A DNA stretch of 64,000 bases from Rhodospirillales bacterium URHD0017 (GTDB taxonomy: Bacteria > Pseudomonadota > Alphaproteobacteria > Reyranellales > Reyranellaceae). A model generated the notes under the pieces. It worked only from the letters and a program-made list of their open reading frames with translations, had not been told where the DNA came from and did no database searches. The DNA lies in NCBI GenBank assembly GCA_900110395.1, contig FODP01000022.1:47632-111631 (forward strand). The letters run 5' to 3'. Made by a program: the position numbers and the translations under genes. Positions 18,436 through 27,273 of this stretch are shown here, in pieces; position 1 is the stretch's first letter; each line of letters opens with the position of its first letter.

Positions 18436-19259
18436 GCGCCCCCCTGCTCGAGGTCGACCGTGTCACGCGTGTCTATTCCAGCGGCGGGCTGCTGACGCGA
18501 CGCCGCGTCGTTGCCGTCGACGGCGTCGACCTGCGGCTCGACGAGGGCAGGCCGGAGATCGTGACGGTCATCGGCGAATCGGGCAGCGGCAAGACGACGC
18601 TCGCCCGCATGATCCTCAACATGGTGTCGCCCAGCGCCGGCGCGATCCGCTTCCGCGGCACCGACCTCAGCGCCGTCCGCGGCACGGCGGCCCGTCTCGC
18701 CTTCATGCGGCAGGTGCAGCCGATCTTCCAGAACCCGTTCGAAGCCTTCAATCCGATGAAGCGCGTCGATCGCTACCTCTTTGCCACCGCGCGACACATG
18801 GCGGGCCTCGCGGCACCGGCCGACATCGAAGCCGCCGCCGACCGGGCGCTGCGCGACGTCGGCCTGTCGCTGGCCGAGGTGCGGCGACGCTATCCGCACG
18901 AGCTGTCGGGCGGCCAGTTGCAGCGCGTGGCGATCGCGCGCGCGCTGGTGTCGCGGCCGGCGCTCCTGGTGGCCGACGAGCCGGTGTCGATGATCGACGC
19001 CTCGCTGCGCGCCTCGATCGTCAACCTGCTGCGCGGCCTTTGCGTGCGCACTGGCGTGTCGATCATCTACATCACCCACGACCTCGCCACCGCCTACTCG
19101 GTCAGCGACCGCATCCTGATCATGCGCCTGGGCAAGGTGGTGGAGAGCGGTCCCGCCCGCACCGTGCTCGACGACCCGCAGCACGAGTATTCGCGGCTGC
19201 TCAAGAGTTCGGTCCTGTCGCCCGAAGTCCCGTCCAACGGAGCTTTCTTCCATGCGTAA
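18432..19259 (+). CDS. ABC transporter ATP-binding protein (DppF/OppF type)
   Basis: Second ATPase, 275 residues. Walker A is GESGSGKTT, the Q-loop is FQNPFEAFNP, the signature is YPHELSGGQLQRV, Walker B is LLVADEPVSMID, and the H-loop is IIYITHDL. It ends HEYSRLLKSSVLSPEV and lacks the C-terminal cysteine-rich extension of its partner. The 3' end overlaps the arabinofuranosidase start by 8 bp, tying the transporter to that enzyme. Confidence 0.88.
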   Translation: MSAPLLEVDRVTRVYSSGGLLTRRRVVAVDGVDLRLDEGRPEIVTVIGESGSGKTTLARMILNMVSPSAGAIRFRGTDLSAVRGTAARLAFMRQVQPIFQNPFEAFNPMKRVDRYLFATARHMAGLAAPADIEAAADRALRDVGLSLAEVRRRYPHELSGGQLQRVAIARALVSRPALLVADEPVSMIDASLRASIVNLLRGLCVRTGVSIIYITHDLATAYSVSDRILIMRLGKVVESGPARTVLDDPQHEYSRLLKSSVLSPEVPSNGAFFHA

Positions 19260-20799
19260 CGTCGACGTCCGCCTGCATCGCGATTTCGCCATTGGCACGA
19301 CCCATCCGCGCCTGTTCGGCGCCTTCCTCGAGCATCTCGGCCGCTGCATCTATGGCGGCATCTTCGAGCCCGGCCATCCGACGGCGGACGCCAAGGGCTT
19401 CCGCGGCGACGTGCTGGCGCTGGTGCGCGAGCTGGCGCCGACGATCATGCGCTACCCCGGCGGCAACTTCGTCTCGGGCTACAATTGGGAGGACGGAGTA
19501 GGCCCGTCGGCCGACCGGCCGCGTCGGCTCGACCTCGCCTGGATGTCGACCGAGACCAACCAGTTCGGCACCAACGAGTTCATCGACTGGTGCCGCGCCG
19601 CCGACATCGAGCCGATGCTGGCCGTCAATCTCGGCACGCGCGCCGGCGACGCGGCCCGCAACATGGTCGAATACTGCAACCATCCCGGCGGCACGACGCT
19701 GTCGGAGCTGCGCCGCACGCACGGCTGGGACAAGCCGCATGGCGTGAAGTTCTGGTGCCTCGGCAACGAGATGGACGGGCCGTGGCAGATGGAGGCCAAG
19801 ACCGCTCACGAATACGGCCGCATCGCCCACGAGGCGGCCAAGATGATGAAGTGGATCGATCCCTCGATCGAGCTGGCGGCCTGCGGCTCATCGGGGCGGC
19901 GCATGGCGACCTTCGGCGCGTGGGAGGACACCGTGCTGCAGCACACGTTCGACCACGTCGAATACATCTCGCTGCACACCTATCTCAACAACTACGACGG
20001 CGACACGGCGGCCTTCCTCGCCAGCGTCGACCTGATGGATAATTTCATCGACGAGGTGGTGGCGATCGCCGACGCGGTCGCCGCGCGCCGCCGTTCGCCC
20101 AAACGCATCATGCTGAGCTTCGACGAATGGAACGTCTGGTATCGCACGCGCCGCAACCGTGCCGCCCGCGTCAAGGAAGGCTGGCCGGTCGCGCCGCCCA
20201 TCCTCGAGGAGCACTACAACATGGAGGACGCGCTGGCGTTCGGCGGCATGTGCATCTCGCTCCTGAACCATGCCGACCGCGTCACGGCGGCGTGCCTCGC
20301 CCAGCTCGTCAACGTCATCGCCCCGATCATGACCGAAACCGGCGGTCCCGCCTGGCGGCAGACGATCTTCTATCCCTTCCAGCACTTCAGCCAGCTGGGC
20401 CGCGGCCGGGTGCTGCGCAGCGAGATCAAGTCGCCGACCTATGCCGCGCGCTACAACGACCCGCAGGGACCGATCAACGACTACTTCGACATCCCGGCGG
20501 CGCCCTATCTCAAGCTCTCCGCCGTGCACGACGACAAGGCGGGCACCCTCACGCTGTTCGCCCTGAACCGCAGCCTCGACGAGGAGCTGCCGCTCCGGCT
20601 GACCGCTGGCGGATTGGGCGGTCTTGCCGTCAAGCAGGCCCTGCAGCTCGTCGACGTCGACCTGAAAGCCGCCAATACGAAGGACAACCCCGACCGGGTG
20701 GCGCCGAAGCCGCTCGCCGCCGTGCGCACGGCCGGCGAGCATGTCGAGGCAACGTTGGCGCCCGCGTCGTGGAACGTGATTCGCTTGGCGACAGCCTAG
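19252..20799 (+). CDS. abfA: Alpha-L-arabinofuranosidase, GH51
   Basis: It hydrolyses terminal alpha-L-arabinofuranosyl residues from arabinan, arabinoxylan or arabino-oligosaccharides. It is 515 residues with a TIM barrel plus a C-terminal beta-sandwich. The acid/base Glu lies in CLGNEMDGPWQ (about residue 174) and the nucleophile Glu in SFDEWNVWY (about residue 290). RYPGGNFVSGYNWEDGVGP is the family's conserved strand-3 segment. There is no signal peptide, so it acts in the cytoplasm on imported oligosaccharides, consistent with its 8-bp overlap with the ABC transporter ATPase gene. Confidence 0.92.
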   Translation: MRNVDVRLHRDFAIGTTHPRLFGAFLEHLGRCIYGGIFEPGHPTADAKGFRGDVLALVRELAPTIMRYPGGNFVSGYNWEDGVGPSADRPRRLDLAWMSTETNQFGTNEFIDWCRAADIEPMLAVNLGTRAGDAARNMVEYCNHPGGTTLSELRRTHGWDKPHGVKFWCLGNEMDGPWQMEAKTAHEYGRIAHEAAKMMKWIDPSIELAACGSSGRRMATFGAWEDTVLQHTFDHVEYISLHTYLNNYDGDTAAFLASVDLMDNFIDEVVAIADAVAARRRSPKRIMLSFDEWNVWYRTRRNRAARVKEGWPVAPPILEEHYNMEDALAFGGMCISLLNHADRVTAACLAQLVNVIAPIMTETGGPAWRQTIFYPFQHFSQLGRGRVLRSEIKSPTYAARYNDPQGPINDYFDIPAAPYLKLSAVHDDKAGTLTLFALNRSLDEELPLRLTAGGLGGLAVKQALQLVDVDLKAANTKDNPDRVAPKPLAAVRTAGEHVEATLAPASWNVIRLATA

Positions 20800-20996
20800 A
20801 CGCCACCTGGGCGAGAAGCCGCTGGGCGGTGCATGCACTGCCAGCGGAAATCGGACTTTCCGGCATTCCCGGTATTTCCGGCAGAGAGCATGGTGTGCCG
20901 CTAAAACCGAAGCCCCTATGGATAGACGGCACGAGCACCAGTGCGGCCGTGGGTCCAAGCTAGACTAGCACCGCAGTGCGTGTCAATAACTGTGGT

Positions 20997-21012
20997 TGTT
21001 TCACGTGAAACA
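20997..21012. promoter_or_regulatory. parS: parS centromere-like site (ParB binding)
   Basis: The 16-base palindrome TGTTTCACGTGAAACA is a perfect match to the near-universal ParB-binding parS consensus. It abuts the stop codon of the universal stress protein gene and lies in the 210-bp gap after abfA, about 200 bp past that gene's stop. The rest of this gap shows nothing else I can name. Chromosomal parS sites cluster near the replication origin, so the window is probably origin-proximal. No parA or parB is in the window. Confidence 0.85.
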
Positions 21013-21843
21013 TCAATGCGCCACGAGCAGCGGCACCGTCATGCTGGCCAACAGCGTGCGGCTGGCGCCGCCCAGCACCCACTCGCGCATGCGCGAATGG
21101 CCGTAGAGGCCCATGACGATGAGATCGGCATCCTGATCGGCGGCGCGTGACAGGATCACGCCGCCGACGCTGGACCCGGCGGCTGTATCCCGCTGAACGA
21201 CCGCCTTCACGCCGTGCCGGACAAGCCATCGGGCGACATTGGCGCCGGGCTGTTCGTCGCCATCGCTTTTGGCATCGATCAGCAGGAGGATCACCTTGTC
21301 GGCCTGCTTGAGGATCGGCAGCGCGCCGGTCGCCGCCCGCGCCGCTTCGCGCGTGCCGTTCCAGCACAGCAGCACCGTCTTTCCCGGCGGCTTCGTCACG
21401 CCGATATGAGGCACGATGAGCACCGGCCGCTCGCCCGAGATGGCGACCGTCTCGGCGAGGTCCGCCGGCGTCGTCGTTGCCGGGGAATCCGGTTCGGCCT
21501 GGCCGACGACCACCAGGTCGACGTACCGGGCATGAGCGGCCACGACCTCCTCGGCCAACCCGTCGGTCACACGCCAGTCGCTTGAAAGGCCCGTTCCCCC
21601 GACCAGCTCCCCGAAGGCCGCCGTGGCGGTGGCCTCGTCGGCCTTCGCGGCGTTCTCGTAGGTCCGGTAGAGGCTGTCCATCGCCGGACCGGCATCGGTG
21701 AAGGCGGGCGCCTGGAACGGCTGGCGGACATAGAGGGCCGTGACATGCGCTGCGAAGCGCGCCGCCAGCTCGGCCGAGAATTTCAGCCGCGCCGATGCGC
21801 TGCCGCCGGTATCGACATGCACCAGGATCGTCTTGAAACCCAT
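21013..21843 (-). CDS. Universal stress protein, tandem UspA domains
   Basis: It is 276 residues in two UspA-like halves. The first starts MGFKTILVHVDTGGSASARL; the second begins at about residue 155 with GKTVLLCWNGTREAARA and ends in the nucleotide-binding motif VMGLYGHSRMREWVLGGASRTLL. The start at 21843 has a perfect AGGAGG and fits the domain edge. An upstream extension to 21969 is unlikely. Tandem Usp proteins bind ATP and accompany stress responses; the specific role is unknown. Confidence 0.85.
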   Translation of the reverse strand: MGFKTILVHVDTGGSASARLKFSAELAARFAAHVTALYVRQPFQAPAFTDAGPAMDSLYRTYENAAKADEATATAAFGELVGGTGLSSDWRVTDGLAEEVVAAHARYVDLVVVGQAEPDSPATTTPADLAETVAISGERPVLIVPHIGVTKPPGKTVLLCWNGTREAARAATGALPILKQADKVILLLIDAKSDGDEQPGANVARWLVRHGVKAVVQRDTAAGSSVGGVILSRAADQDADLIVMGLYGHSRMREWVLGGASRTLLASMTVPLLVAH

Positions 21844-22010
21844 GAGCGTCCTCCTGGATGTTCCAATGATAACGGCTCGGCGCGGTGAAAGAAGCGAAAT
21901 TGGTCCCGCCCAGCGAACGGCGCGGCCTTTCCACTCGCCGCTTCCGCCCGCTATGCTTGGCGCCCACATAAACGCCCGTTTACGCCGCCGCTTTCGGAGG
22001 GCCTTCCGCG

Positions 22011-25000
22011 ATGACCGTCGCCACTCCCGTCCCGCTGGTTTTCGGAGACTACGCGCTGGAGGATCGCTACCGGCTCGACAAGGGCCGGGTCTACATGACC
22101 GGCATCCAGGCGCTGGTGCGCCTGCCCATGATGCAGCGCCGGCGCGATCTTGCCGCCGGCCTCAATACCGGCGGCTTCATCTCGGGCTACCGCGGCTCGC
22201 CGCTCGGCATGTACGACCACGCGCTGTGGACGGCCAAGCGCTACCTCAAGGACAACAACATCCACTTCCAGCCGGGCATCAACGAGGACCTCGCCGCCAC
22301 CGCGGTGTGGGGCACCCAGCAGGTCGGCCTGTTCCCCGGCGCCAAGGTCGATGGCGTGTTCTCGATCTGGTACGGTAAGGGCCCCGGCGTCGACCGCTCG
22401 ATGGACGTGTTGAAGCACGGCAATGCCGCCGGCTCCTCGGCGCATGGCGGCGTCATCGTGCTGGCGGGCGACGACCACGGCGCGCAGTCCTCGACCCTGC
22501 CGCACCAGAGCGAGCAGGTCTTCTCCGCCGCCATGATCCCGGTGATCAATCCGGCGAACGTGCAGGAGTATCTCGACTTCGGCCTGCTGGGCTTCGCCCT
22601 ATCGCGCTATTCGGGCTGCTGGATCGGCTTCAAGGCGATCTCCGAAACGGTCGAGTCGGGCGCCTCGGTGTGGGTCGATCCCGAGCGCATCAGGATCATG
22701 ATGCCGACCGATTTCCAGCTGCCGCCGGGCGGACTCGGCATCCGCAATCCCGATCCGCCGATGGAGGCGGAGAAGCGCCTGCACGGGCCCAAGATGGCGG
22801 CGGTCAAGGCGTTCGTGCGCGCCAACGGGTTCGACCGCACCGTGATCGATCCGGCCCAGTCAGGTACCAGGGCGCGCATCGGCATCATGACCACGGGCAA
22901 GGCCTATCTCGACACGCGCCAGGCCCTGGAGGATCTCGGCATCAGCGAGGAGCGGGCCAAGGCGCTGGGCATCCGCCTCTACAAGGTCGGCATGACCTGG
23001 CCGCTGGAGCCGGAAGGCGCGCGGCGCTTCGCCGAAGGCCTGCAGGAAGTGATCGTCATCGAGGAGAAGCGTTCCAACCTCGAGGAGCAACTCGTCCACC
23101 TCCTCTACAACATGCCGGCCGACCGCCGGCCGCTGGTGATCGGCAAGGCCGACGAGACCGGCGGCATCATTCTGCCGAGCGAAGGCGAGCTGACGCCGAC
23201 CGGCGTCGCCATGGTGATCGCCGGCCGCCTGATGAAGCACACCGGCGAATCGCCCGAGCTCAAGCAGCGTCTGGCCCGCCTCGAAGCCAAGGAGAAGCTT
23301 CTGGCCGCGCCGCCGGCCAAGGTGGCGCGCACGCCGTACTTCTGCTCGGGCTGCCCGCACAACACCTCGACGCGCGTACCCGAAGGAAGCCGCGCCATGG
23401 CCGGCATCGGCTGCCACGGCATGGCGATCTGGATGCCCGAGCGGCGCACGGCGCTGATCTCCCACATGGGCGGCGAAGGCGTGCCGTGGGTCGGCCAGGC
23501 GCCGTTCAGCGGCGACAATCACATCTTCCAGAACCTGGGCGACGGCACCTACTACCACTCAGGTTTAATGGCGATCCGGCAAGCGGCGGCGGCGGGCGTC
23601 AACATCACCTACAAGATCCTGTTCAACGACGCGGTCGCCATGACCGGCGGCCAGCCGCATGACGGGCCGCTGTCGGTGCCCGAGATCACCAAGCAGGTCG
23701 CGGCCGAAGGCGCCCGGAAGGTCGTGGTCGTCACCGACGAGCCCGACAAGTATCCCGTCGGCACCGACTTCGCCCATGGCGTCACCATCCGCCATCGCGA
23801 CGACCTCGATGCCGTGCAGCGCGAGATGCGCGACATCCCGGGCCTCACCGTGATCGTCTACGACCAGACCTGCGCGGCCGAGAAACGCCGCCGGCGCAAG
23901 CGCGGCACCTTCCCCGATCCGGCCAAGCGCGTGTTCATCAACGACGCCGTTTGCGAGGGCTGCGGCGACTGCTCCGACAAGAGCAACTGCGTGTCGGTGA
24001 AGCCGCTCGAGACCGAGCTCGGCCGCAAGCGTCAGATCGACCAGAGCAACTGCAACAAGGACTTCTCCTGCGTGAACGGCTTCTGCCCGAGCTTCGTCTC
24101 GGTGCATGGCGGCACGCCGGCCAAGGCCAGGCGGCCCCAGCTGAAGGTCGTGGCTGACGATCCCTTCTCCACCCTGCCCATGCCGACCGTGCGGCCGCTT
24201 TCGGAGCCCTACGGCATCCTGGTGACGGGCATCGGCGGCACCGGCGTGATCACCGTCGGCGCCCTGATCGGCATGGCGGCCCACCTCGAAGGCAGGGGCT
24301 GCACCGTGCTCGACTTCACGGGCCTCGCCCAAAAGAACGGCGCGGTGATGAGCCATATCCGGCTAGCGCCGAACCCTGAGGACCTGCACGCCGTGCGCAT
24401 CGCCGCCGGCGGCGCCAACCTGGTGCTGGGCTGCGACATGGTCGTGGCCGCTTCGCCAGCGGCGCTGTCGCGCATCGAGCCCGGCGTCACCAAGGCGGTG
24501 ATCAACGGCTACATGACGCCGGTCGCCGCGTTCGTGATGAACGGCGACATGGACCTCGGCGCCGAGGCCATGATGAAGTCGATCCGCGACGCGGCGGGCG
24601 ACGAGGCCGTCTCCTTCGTCGACGGCACCGGCCTCGCCACGGCGATCCTGGGCGATTCCATCGCCACCAACCTCTTCATGCTGGGCTATGCCTGGCAGAA
24701 GGGCCTGATCCCGCTGTCGTTCGAGGCGATCGAGCGCGCCATCGAATTGAACGGCGTCGCCGTCGAGACCTCCAAGCGCACCTTCGCCTGGGGCCGGCTC
24801 GCCGCGCACAACATCGCGGCGGTGCAGGCCGCCGCCAAGCCGACGCTGCGCAGCGAGAAGCCGGTGGCGCGCACCCTGCCGGAAATCGTCGCCAAGCGTG
24901 TCGAGCTTCTGACCGCCTACCAGGATGCGGCCTACGCCGAGCGCTATCGCGCCTTCGTCGACAAGATCGCGGCCGCCGAGAAGGCCAAGGCGCCGGGCCG

Positions 25001-25532
25001 GCGCGGGCTCGCCGAGGCGGTCGCCAAGTCGCTCTACAAGCTGATGGCCTACAAGGATGAGTACGAGGTCGGCCGGCTCTACAGCGACGGCGAGTTCCTG
25101 AAGAAGCTCGGCTCGCAGTTCGAGGGCGACTACAAGCTCACCTTCCACCTCGCGCCGCCGCTGTTCTCGGATCGCGACCCGGAGACCGGACAGCTCAAGA
25201 AGAAGGAATACGGCGCCTGGGTGATGCCGATGTTCCGTATGCTCGCCTCACTGAAGAAGCTGCGTGGCACGAAGCTCGACATCTTTGGCTACAGCGAGGA
25301 GCGGCGCATGGAGCGCCGGCTGATCGGCGAATACCACGCGACGATCGACGAGGTGCTGGTCACGCTCGGCCAGGACAACCATGCGCTCGCCGTCCAGATC
25401 GCCTCGGTGCCGGACAGCATGCGCGGCTTCGGGCACATCAAGGAGAAGAACGTGAAGGCGGCCAAGGAGCGCGAGGCGAGCCTGCTCGCTGCCTACCGCA
25501 ATCCGGCGACGCAGTCGGTCGCCGCTGAGTGA
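22011..25532 (+). CDS. Indolepyruvate ferredoxin oxidoreductase, fused alpha/beta (IorAB type)
   Basis: A 1173-residue 2-oxoacid oxidoreductase that decarboxylates indolepyruvate and related aryl or branched 2-oxo acids to acyl-CoA. The N-terminal part carries pyrimidine- and TPP-binding regions (GFISGYRGSPLG; YFCSGCPHNTSTRVPEGS; LFNDAVAMTGGQP). A ferredoxin-like 4Fe-4S segment at about residues 650-700 has CEGCGDCSDKSNC and CNKDFSCVNGFCPSF. The C-terminal gamma-type domain starts near ILVTGIGGTGVITVG. The single-chain form is typical of aerobic proteobacteria. It stands alone, and no ferredoxin or regulator is adjacent. Confidence 0.92.
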   Translation: MTVATPVPLVFGDYALEDRYRLDKGRVYMTGIQALVRLPMMQRRRDLAAGLNTGGFISGYRGSPLGMYDHALWTAKRYLKDNNIHFQPGINEDLAATAVWGTQQVGLFPGAKVDGVFSIWYGKGPGVDRSMDVLKHGNAAGSSAHGGVIVLAGDDHGAQSSTLPHQSEQVFSAAMIPVINPANVQEYLDFGLLGFALSRYSGCWIGFKAISETVESGASVWVDPERIRIMMPTDFQLPPGGLGIRNPDPPMEAEKRLHGPKMAAVKAFVRANGFDRTVIDPAQSGTRARIGIMTTGKAYLDTRQALEDLGISEERAKALGIRLYKVGMTWPLEPEGARRFAEGLQEVIVIEEKRSNLEEQLVHLLYNMPADRRPLVIGKADETGGIILPSEGELTPTGVAMVIAGRLMKHTGESPELKQRLARLEAKEKLLAAPPAKVARTPYFCSGCPHNTSTRVPEGSRAMAGIGCHGMAIWMPERRTALISHMGGEGVPWVGQAPFSGDNHIFQNLGDGTYYHSGLMAIRQAAAAGVNITYKILFNDAVAMTGGQPHDGPLSVPEITKQVAAEGARKVVVVTDEPDKYPVGTDFAHGVTIRHRDDLDAVQREMRDIPGLTVIVYDQTCAAEKRRRRKRGTFPDPAKRVFINDAVCEGCGDCSDKSNCVSVKPLETELGRKRQIDQSNCNKDFSCVNGFCPSFVSVHGGTPAKARRPQLKVVADDPFSTLPMPTVRPLSEPYGILVTGIGGTGVITVGALIGMAAHLEGRGCTVLDFTGLAQKNGAVMSHIRLAPNPEDLHAVRIAAGGANLVLGCDMVVAASPAALSRIEPGVTKAVINGYMTPVAAFVMNGDMDLGAEAMMKSIRDAAGDEAVSFVDGTGLATAILGDSIATNLFMLGYAWQKGLIPLSFEAIERAIELNGVAVETSKRTFAWGRLAAHNIAAVQAAAKPTLRSEKPVARTLPEIVAKRVELLTAYQDAAYAERYRAFVDKIAAAEKAKAPGRRGLAEAVAKSLYKLMAYKDEYEVGRLYSDGEFLKKLGSQFEGDYKLTFHLAPPLFSDRDPETGQLKKKEYGAWVMPMFRMLASLKKLRGTKLDIFGYSEERRMERRLIGEYHATIDEVLVTLGQDNHALAVQIASVPDSMRGFGHIKEKNVKAAKEREASLLAAYRNPATQSVAAE

Positions 25533-25721
25533 CGGGACGCCCCCGCCTCCGAAAGGGGTTGGGGAAGGACGCGACGGCGTCCCGGGTACGCAGTGCCCCG
25601 AAAAGGGAGGCTTACGGGACACAGGCTAGCTATAGGCCCACGGATCGTTACAATCTATGGTCGTATCTGCACATCTCATACGACCTTTTTTTGCGCCCCC
25701 AATGGCCGGCGACCATCGGAC

Positions 25722-25973
25722 ATGCGCTTGCTCAAGCCCGTTCACGTCGTCGTTGGCCTGCTTGTCGCTTCCTTGATCCTGGTTGCGGCGCTGCGCACCG
25801 AAGCGACGTTGATGGTGTTCCTTGGCGCGTGCGTTATGACGGCACTTTTCAGCTTCGGTGAAGTCATCTGGCAGCTCTGCCAGGATGCGGGCTGGCTGGT
25901 GCGCCGGATCGCGCGACGGTTCAGGCGCGACCGGTCTGATGCGAGAACGACGCCGGGTCGAACCGGCCCTTGA
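25722..25973 (+). CDS. Hypothetical small membrane protein
   Basis: A frame of 83 residues with two hydrophobic segments, VHVVVGLLVASLILVAAL and TLMVFLGACVMTALFSFGEVIW, followed by a basic tail rich in Arg (RRIARRFRRDRSDAR). I chose the ATG at 25722, since translation upstream is not protein-like. The last 53 bp run antiparallel into the 3' end of algH. No family recognised. The 190 bp before it hold only a short C/G-rich repeat scrap. Confidence 0.5.
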   Translation: MRLLKPVHVVVGLLVASLILVAALRTEATLMVFLGACVMTALFSFGEVIWQLCQDAGWLVRRIARRFRRDRSDARTTPGRTGP

Positions 25974-26520
25974 GCCCGCCGCCGCTGCTTAGCCGGTCGA
26001 GGGCGCGCTGCCATTTGGTGGCGAAGTCGGGGTCGAACACCAGGCCGGCATCGCCGTCGACCACCAGCCAGGCATTGTCCTGCATCTCGCGGTCGAGCTG
26101 GCCCGGCGCCCAGCCGGAATGGCCCAGCGCCAGCCAGGCCTGCTTGGGGCCGCTGCCGCCCGCCATGTCCCTCAGGATCTCGAGCGAGGCGGTGAGCGCC
26201 ATGCCGCCGTCGATCGGCAGGGTCTCGTCGCGCTTGTAGTCGGCCGAATGCAGCACCAGGCCGCGCGAGGTATCGACCGGCCCGCCGAACAGCACCGGCC
26301 GTGCGCCTGCCGCCTCCGACACCTCTATGCCGAGCTGCTTGTAGACCTGGCCGAGCGGCAGGTCCTCGACCTTGTTGTTGACGATGATACCCAAGGCGCC
26401 GTCGTCGTCGTGCTTGCAGATGAACACGACGCTCTTCTGGAAGCGCTCGTCCGGCATGGAGGGCGCGGCGACCAGGAAGCGGCCAACCAGGGAGGCGGCG
26501 GGGGAGCCTGAGCCGGGCAT
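25921..26520 (-). CDS. YqgE/AlgH family protein
   Basis: It is 199 residues with the family's hallmark segments: GRFLVAAPSMPDERFQKSVVFICKHD near the start, GALGIIVNN, VLFGGPVDTSRGLVLHS and the C-terminal LGHSGWAPGQLDREM followed by DNAWL. The biochemical function is unresolved. AlgH was linked to alginate regulation in Pseudomonas, but the family is widespread. It diverges from the peroxiredoxin gene with about 145 bp between starts, and overlaps a small membrane protein gene tail-to-tail. Confidence 0.88.
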   Translation of the reverse strand: MPGSGSPAASLVGRFLVAAPSMPDERFQKSVVFICKHDDDGALGIIVNNKVEDLPLGQVYKQLGIEVSEAAGARPVLFGGPVDTSRGLVLHSADYKRDETLPIDGGMALTASLEILRDMAGGSGPKQAWLALGHSGWAPGQLDREMQDNAWLVVDGDAGLVFDPDFATKWQRALDRLSSGGGLKGRFDPASFSHQTGRA

Positions 26521-26664
26521 GTTTTATATTCCTCCAAATCCATGGGGATTGTCCGGGCAAAGATCAAGCCACCCGGGCCGCCGATTCGACAAACTACACC
26601 CCCTCGCCTAGGGTCCGCCGGTTCGTGAGACCGCCGGTTTGGGCGGCTATTGAAGGAGCAAATA

Positions 26665-27147
26665 ATGGCGAAAGTCGGCGACAAGGTGCCCAGCGCTACG
26701 CTGCGCATGCTGGGCCCGGAGGGACCGAAAGCGGTCACCACCGAAGAGCTTTTCGCGCCTGGCAAGAAGGTGGTTGCCTTCGCCCTGCCGGGTGCGTTCA
26801 CCCCCACTTGTTCAGCAAAGCACGTGCCCGGTTTCGTGGCCGAAGCAGAGAAGCTGAAGGCGAAGGGTGTCGACACCATCGCCTGCATTTCCGTCAACGA
26901 CGCGTTCGTGATGGGCGCCTGGGGCAAGGACCAGAAGGCCGGCGACAAGGTCATGATGCTGGGCGACGGCAATGGCGAGTTCACCCAGGCGATGGGCCTC
27001 ACCATGGACGGGTCGAAGTTCGGCCTCGGCACGCGCAGCCAGCGCTATGCCATGGTCGTCGACAACGGCGTCATCAAGGAACTGTTCGTCGAGAAGCCGG
27101 GCGCCTTCGAGGTGTCGGCGGCGGAGAACGTGCTGAAGCACCTCTAG
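26665..27147 (+). CDS. Peroxiredoxin, Prx5/AhpE-like (redoxin)
   Basis: Thiol peroxidase of 160 residues. The peroxidatic cysteine C49 is in LPGAFTPTCSAKHVPGF, the Prx5 signature. The rest reads as a standard glutaredoxin-dependent Prx5 core (SVNDAFVMGAWGKDQ, GTRSQRYAMVVDNGVIK, ending ENVLKHL). It reduces H2O2 and organic peroxides using glutathione/glutaredoxin or thioredoxin. The ATG at 26665 has AAGGAG upstream. It is monocistronic, closed by a strong terminator hairpin. Confidence 0.92.
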   Translation: MAKVGDKVPSATLRMLGPEGPKAVTTEELFAPGKKVVAFALPGAFTPTCSAKHVPGFVAEAEKLKAKGVDTIACISVNDAFVMGAWGKDQKAGDKVMMLGDGNGEFTQAMGLTMDGSKFGLGTRSQRYAMVVDNGVIKELFVEKPGAFEVSAAENVLKHL

Positions 27148-27171
27148 GCTCGAGCGACGAGCGACAGGATC

Positions 27172-27204
27172 GACGGCGGGGCGAAAGCCCCGCCGTCTGC
27201 TTTT
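27172..27204 (+). terminator. Rho-independent terminator after the peroxiredoxin gene
   Basis: gacggcggggc-gaaa-gccccgccgtc is an 11-bp perfect GC stem with a GAAA tetraloop, followed by tgctttt. It lies 25 bp past the stop and is the clearest intrinsic terminator in the window. Confidence 0.85.
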
Positions 27205-27222
27205 GGGGAAAAGCCGGCGGTC

Positions 27223-27240
27223 CTTTCACAATAACTTCAT
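27223..27240 (+). promoter_or_regulatory. Possible Pho box before phnG
   Basis: CTTTCACAATAACTTCAT has the 7-4-7 layout of a PhoB box: the first half matches CTGTCAY at 6 of 7 positions and the second at about 4 of 7. It lies 34 or 61 bp before the candidate phnG starts. It is weaker than the box before phnC, but the shared position and pathway make it credible. Confidence 0.4.
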
Positions 27241-27273
27241 CAATCGCCAGCCGATCGGTAACGCGGCCTTCGC

